Both the position numbers and the translations under genes were made by a program. Of a stretch of 19,825 nucleotides of DNA, positions 16,500 through 19,825 are shown piece after piece. Source of the stretch: Xenoacremonium recifei (Eukaryota; Ascomycota; Sordariomycetes; Hypocreales; Nectriaceae). The notes beneath the pieces are model-generated. The model saw nothing but the letters and a program-made list of their open reading frames with translations, was not told the origin of the DNA and ran no database searches. Each line of letters starts with the position of its first letter. Position 1 is the stretch's first letter. Where the stretch lies: contig WOFQ01000162.1 of the NCBI GenBank assembly GCA_012184525.1, forward strand, positions 1 through 19,825. The letters run 5' to 3'.

Positions 16500-17285
16500 A
16501 TGCACATCAAAGAGTCTTATGAGTGCGGAAAGGTCGTCGACGGAAAATTTCAGATCTACGTTAAGGTCATTGCTGAGAAAGATGGCCAACTTTTTATTGG
16601 AAAGTGGAAAAGTCGAAGAACCCTTCCAAAAGAACTCTCCGAACTTGACGACATTAAAGCTATTCCAGTAAAAGACAGAGGCCCTATTATACGCCCCTGC
16701 TGGACTATCGCGCTACCTTCCGAAGAAAACTACATTAAGACGCCGACCCTTGAGGATTATATGGACCCCCAGCTAGAGGCTAAGATGGAGCGTGAAATCG
16801 AGATCAGCGAATTGATCAAACAACGGCCACACCCCAATTTAGCAATATACCTTGGTTGCTTAATTACTGAGGGCAGGGCCTCTGGTCTTTGTTTCGAGAA
16901 GTATAAGAACACGGTTCTTGAAGAAGTCAACCCTCAACGACTTTCCAAGCAAGATTTCGTTACTAGCGGTAGGCCGCTAGCTAAAGATCATATGAAATTA
17001 TGGCTCCAGTCGCTTGAGAGTGCTGTTAGGCATCTCCATTCCCTGGGTATCGTTCACAATGATATTACACCCGCCAATATCATGTTAGATCGAGACAATT
17101 CACCTGTCATTATCGACTTTGGTAGTGCATGTTATTTAGGAGAGTCGCTGAGGGAAATTAAGAGAACCAGAGGATGGCACGATGGGGGTGTCCTTGAGGC
17201 AACAGAAAGAAACGATCTTGATGCTCTTGCGGAACTCCAGATATGGCTTTTTGGGTTAGCTGAAGATTTTCAATTTGCTGGATAA
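16500..17285 (+). CDS. Small protein-kinase-like protein (261 aa)
   Basis: A single-exon frame from ATG 16500 to TAA. Its C-lobe motifs are clear: a catalytic loop HNDITPANIML with H186, D188 and N193, and VIIDFGSA with DFG at 206-208. EIEISELIKQRPHPNLAIYLGC fits helix C and the following strand, and RNDLDALAELQIWLFG fits the subdomain IX helix. The N-lobe is atypical: I see no glycine-rich loop or VAxK lysine, and the usual APE motif is replaced by RGWHDGG. At 261 residues it is about a minimal kinase domain with a short C-lobe. Expansion of small divergent kinases on accessory chromosomes is known for the Fusarium oxysporum complex, and this fits that type. It could be an active atypical kinase or a pseudokinase; substrate unknown. 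Confidence 0.82.
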   Translation: MHIKESYECGKVVDGKFQIYVKVIAEKDGQLFIGKWKSRRTLPKELSELDDIKAIPVKDRGPIIRPCWTIALPSEENYIKTPTLEDYMDPQLEAKMEREIEISELIKQRPHPNLAIYLGCLITEGRASGLCFEKYKNTVLEEVNPQRLSKQDFVTSGRPLAKDHMKLWLQSLESAVRHLHSLGIVHNDITPANIMLDRDNSPVIIDFGSACYLGESLREIKRTRGWHDGGVLEATERNDLDALAELQIWLFGLAEDFQFAG

Positions 17286-17499
17286 TAGGATTGGCATTAT
17301 ATTGCTTCGACTATAAGTCTCCTGCTTTACTTTGTTGTTTGGCAGCCACATGCAAAGTATACATATGAGAAAGTAGACGGCGGTCTAAAGCAATGACCTG
17401 CTCAATCGACTCAAGCTATTTGGGATTTTCAATAATAATCGCTATCCAATTATGCAATAGAAGTAAAAATTTCGATACGTCATGGAATTCCACTTCAAA

Positions 17500-17975
17500 T
17501 TACCTCTCTCTTTCTTTGACTTCTTCATCTGGCAAGTCATCTTCACTCAACTCTGTCAGAAGCAGCTTGTTGCTTGGGAGCATAGCTCGCTCATGGAACA
17601 GCCGGCCATAGTCTATTGAGCCCGACAGAGGCTCGACCTCGGACTTATAAATAAGCTCATATAGTGTTTGAAATAAGGGAAGATCTTGCCCGGAAAGTAG
17701 ACAGACCAGACGAGAAAAATACCACATCATCTCAGCCTTGTCCCACGTACCTCGTTCGACGTTTCGATGTTCAGAAAAGCCAGACCGAAAGGAAGCGACG
17801 AGAGATGATGGAGGTGGCTTTGAGGGACCTGCGAGCCCTGGAGTCGAAAGCAACTCAGTAATCGGACCTGTTGTCGCGGAACCCCAATTAGTTTGTCGTC
17901 GACAAATATATTGCCAGCGTGAAGGTCAGGATGCGATATAGTGAAATTATTAATAAAAATTATAGAATTTTAGAA
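17500..17975 (-). pseudogene. APH-type phosphotransferase (kinase-like fold), C-terminal remnant
   Basis: On the minus strand near 17945-17894 the frame reads NNFTISHPDLHAGNIFVDDKL, the catalytic loop (HPDLHxGN) of the aminoglycoside-phosphotransferase-like family common in fungi. Directly after, the frame changes: another frame continues as NWGSATTGPITELLSTPGL, SGFSEHRNVERGTWDKAEMMW and YFSRLVCLLSGQDLPLFQTLY, to a stop at 17500. In intact relatives the IIDW segment carrying the metal-binding Asp lies between these parts, so a short frameshifting deletion has removed it. Upstream, the N-lobe is missing: coding sense ends near 17975 in an AT-rich block. The gene therefore lacks its N-terminal half and a catalytic segment and should be inactive. 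It is convergent with the kinase-like gene. Confidence 0.65.
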
Positions 17976-18115
17976 AGATTTATATCTTATAGAAAAAAGT
18001 AAGGGGCTTTTATTCCTGAATTATCTATAACTATCTATTAAGGGTCTATAAAAACCTTATAAATAGATAAGATATACCCCAGGAACTTAACTTCCTGCTA
18101 AAAAAAGTAGTATTT
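17941..18115. other. AT-rich block abutting the APH remnant
   Basis: Base composition drops abruptly; bases 17941-18060 have about 21% G+C by hand count, far below the surroundings. It has many stops in all frames and includes a large imperfect palindrome (18013-18085). It could be RIP-degraded transposon or duplicate, or an inserted AT-rich element; no transposase sense is left. Confidence 0.5.
18013..18085. repeat. Imperfect AT-rich inverted repeat
   Basis: Outer arms TTCCTG (18013-18018) and CAGGAA (18080-18085); inner arms TATCTATT (18032-18039) with AAGG (18040-18043) against CCTT (18055-18058) and AATAGATA (18062-18069), with an 11-bp loop. The arms match only partly between these blocks. 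Confidence 0.5.
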
Positions 18116-18865
18116 AGAGGGCTTCATGTCACATTCAACAGTGCAATTCTGATGGTCCCTATCGCTAGAGTGGAAAAGAAGCTCTTCATTTCTATCTAAT
18201 GATTAGGAAATAGTAGGTCTTTTATCTAGTGAATTGAGTGGTGTTTGAATTGACTGGAATCGATAGAGGGAAATTGGGCTTGCGTAACATTAGCTGACGG
18301 CTCGGTCAGTGGTCCGGCATTAGTATCTATTCACCCTAGCGGAACGTCTTTGCGTTTCAAGTTATGTGGACGCCTAACAAGGTCCATCGATAAGAATTCC
18401 ATTATTCGGTCGTTGCAGTCCGCCCCTGGCATGCTTCTCCTGTATTGTCTTGAAACGTGTTGAGACAGCATTGATGATCCTCATATTGGGTCTGGCTCTT
18501 GGTGATAAGCTGGGGTGATAAACTGTGTGGTGGTCGGCTTGCTAATGATGGTGGCTTGACTTTGCAGCTGGAAAGGCTAACCTGCTTCCTCAAAGAAGAG
18601 GCGCTGCCTCCTTACTACTGGGAAGCTAATAGGTGCTCACCTATTGGCTGCCCCGCGGAGCGGGGTAATGAGCATTGAACGGAAGGAAATCGGCAAAGAG
18701 TCCCTTATTAAGCCAGATCATGAGAAACCGTCAAGCACGGAATACGCTATTAGTGAGCAATATCACGCTGTTAACGATTCACTAACATAGTCCACAAGCG
18801 AGCGTTACTAAGCTCGTCTGTTTTTTGTTTAGCGAGCTGGTAGTCACTCGCATTACTTATCCACC
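18116..18865. other. Intergenic stretch, no supported gene
   Basis: No long frame with domain content on either strand. Contains a pair of perfect short hairpins at 18629-18665 and, at its right end, the leader of the SesA-like pseudogene. It may be transposon debris; no terminal repeats or target duplications recognised. Confidence 0.45.
18629..18665. repeat. Two adjacent perfect hairpins
   Basis: ATAGGTG-CT-CACCTAT (18629-18644) is followed after 6 bp by CCCCGC-GGA-GCGGGG (18651-18665). Both have perfect arms (7 and 6 bp). Compact hairpins like this can lie near ends of non-autonomous elements such as MITEs or Helitrons, but no matching terminus was found. Confidence 0.55.
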
Positions 18866-19459
18866 ATGCCAATCGCTAATCTCCCCCCGAAATTAAACGC
18901 CTCGCCGCCAGCACCGTTCAGGCACTGGAAATATCGCAGAGATATGTCAAGATATTGAGACTATCCCAAAAGCGCCATAGGTCTTGGTACAGGTCAGTAG
19001 AAGCATCTCTTCAGTGTTAGAGCCGTTCAAGGATATCAAAGGTGCATTCGGTGGCCTAAGCAAAAAGTCCGCTCCGGAAGTGAAGGCTGCAGCAGAAGTC
19101 TGGAGGGTTAAAGCCACGCGTCTGCGCGATGTCTTCTACCGGGCAATACAGAACCCAGAGAATGTGAAAGAAGAGTATCGGAAAGCGGCAGAAAATTAAC
19201 AAGCAATTCTCGAAGCCAGGCATCAGGCAGGAAGTGGCGGTTGAAAAAAATCGATGCGCTCAAGGAACGGCTCAAAGAAGTATTGGCATTACCTCCATCG
19301 ATTGAAGACAAGCCGCGGCAGCACGCCTATGCCCACACCGGCGCCGGGCCCCAGCACAACAACAACGGGGCCGGCAACCAGTTCAACGGGCCGATGCACG
19401 GGTTTCCATCTGCCGCCAAACTAGGATGCGTGGGTCGATGTCGATGCCCTCTAGTCTAA
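18866..19459 (+). pseudogene. SesA-like NLR partner with C-terminal sigma-like amyloid motif, multiply broken
   Basis: ATG 18866 has a good context (TCCACCATGCC). Coding sense then runs with breaks: a frame slip at the C-run 18883-18888, EIKRLAASTVQALE, a 2-bp excess near 18931, IAEICQDIETIPKAP, TAG 18978-18980, SISSVLEPFKDIKGAFGGLS, helical sequence to TAA 19197-19199, QAILEARHQAGSGG, a 1-bp slip near 19238, then LKKIDALKERLKEVLALPPS to the stop ending at 19459. The helical body followed by a VLALPPSIED-like segment and a Gly/Asn/Gln motif (AHTGAGPQHNNNGAGNQFNG, from 19331) fits SesA-type proteins, whose C-terminal sigma motif is thought to nucleate amyloid signalling with an NLR or SesB partner. 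Two stops and three frameshifts indicate a dead gene. An intron (19164-19231) could remove one stop but not the others. Confidence 0.6.
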
Positions 19460-19756
19460 GACTAATTTATTCTTCAATATTCATTCAGACATCCATTTGT
19501 CTTTCGATCTTTTGGCGCTTTCGTGATGTCCCGTAAGGGGCTTGAGGCAACGTGGCAACTGTTGTCCACCGCGTCACGCGTGACTCGACACCCCAGCTGA
19601 TTGGCTGGGCCACTCGTGCGGCTGGAACCCCGTTGCACGGGAAATCACAGGCCGCGAGCCTGGCTTTGCTTCACCGTAATTACACACTGTCGTCGCAAGA
19701 TCTCCCCCTCGGGTTTGCATCGTCGTGCTAGTGCGGTCATCCAGGCCACTGTCAAC
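19460..19756. promoter_or_regulatory. Presumed upstream region of the gene starting at 19757
   Basis: Holds a 13-bp inverted repeat TAGTCT-A-AGACTA (19452-19464, overlapping the pseudogene end), the palindrome GTCACGCGTGAC (19573-19584), and CCCAGC-TGATTG-GCTGGG (19592-19609), which carries a reverse CCAAT box. No coding sense recognised. Confidence 0.4.
19573..19584. promoter_or_regulatory. 12-bp perfect palindrome GTCACGCGTGAC
   Basis: Contains ACGCGT (MCB core), about 170 bp upstream of ATG 19757. The palindrome is seen directly; a regulatory role is inferred. Confidence 0.4.
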
Positions 19757-19825
19757 ATGTCGCACTCTATGCATAACCATGGGCAGGGAAGCCAGAGCAT
19801 ACATACTGGCACTGGAGATCTGTAT
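19757..19825 (+). CDS. Gene beginning with sigma-like amyloid motif (3' end outside window), likely NLR or SesB-type
   Basis: ATG 19757 opens 23 codons that run off the right edge: MSHSMHNHGQGSQSI then HTGTGDLY. The N-x-G-x-G-x-Q pattern followed by TGxG resembles the N-terminal sigma motif of fungal STAND/NLR or SesB hydrolase proteins, which receive an amyloid fold from a partner. The pseudogene just upstream on the same strand ends in the matching type of motif. Only the motif is visible, so the effector or NLR identity is inferred from layout. Confidence 0.5.
   Translation, partial: MSHSMHNHGQGSQSIHTGTGDLY

Noticed and set aside
1..19825. tRNA, rRNA, or mimp-type transposon ends
   Set aside because: I scanned for T-loop GGTTCGAATCC-like strings and CAGTGGG-type mimp inverted repeats and found none that hold up; this was by eye only.

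Overview
The window looks like an accessory, gene-poor and pseudogene-rich region of a filamentous ascomycete, most likely a Sordariomycete close to Fusarium. The reasons are short spliceosomal introns (44-72 nt) with GTAAGT/GTATGT-like donors and CTAAC/CTAAT/CTGAC-like branch sites; ATGs in CACCATG-like contexts without bacterial ribosome sites; and protein families typical of such genomes (NLR-type TPR arrays, a SesA-like NLR partner, lineage-specific kinase-like proteins, C2H2 and SET proteins). The genus call is inference from protein style; no search was run.

Layout. 1-1045: 3' end of a STAND/NLR-type gene, a tandem TPR array cut by a nonsense codon with a frameshifted C-terminal remnant behind it. 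1447-1740: small two-finger C2H2 frame. 1859-5415: a divergent pair, a two-exon Myb/SANT-like coiled-coil protein (-) and a five-exon coiled-coil/AWS/SET/post-SET protein (+), sharing a 467-bp promoter with ACGCG-type motifs. 5963-6661: long minus-strand frame without an ATG. 6771-7562 (+) and 7707-10193 (-): convergent, related C2H2 proteins, the first broken by stops inside its finger, the second an intact 828-aa frame. 10194-11773: a poorly defined stretch holding a probable small spliced gene and one copy of a dispersed minus-strand coding module. 11774-14269: three-exon gene for a 785-aa acidic protein of unknown function. 14293-14641: second, frameshifted copy of the module. 14642-16499: mostly unassigned. 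16500-17285: small kinase-like protein. 17500-17975 (-): APH-type phosphotransferase pseudogene ending in an AT-rich block. 18866-19459: SesA-like pseudogene with a C-terminal Gly/Asn/Gln motif. 19757-19825: start of a gene whose first residues carry a similar motif, running off the edge.

Themes. (i) NLR-related parts sit at both ends; on the right, a dead SesA-like gene with a sigma-like amyloid motif lies next to a gene that begins with such a motif, the layout of fungal amyloid-signalling pairs. (ii) Possible nuclear regulators cluster in the middle: SET methyltransferase, Myb-like protein, several C2H2 proteins sharing an unusual C-x-C finger. (iii) Duplication and decay are widespread: at least five broken or truncated genes and a two-copy coding module. 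Splice sites, frames and motifs were read by eye.
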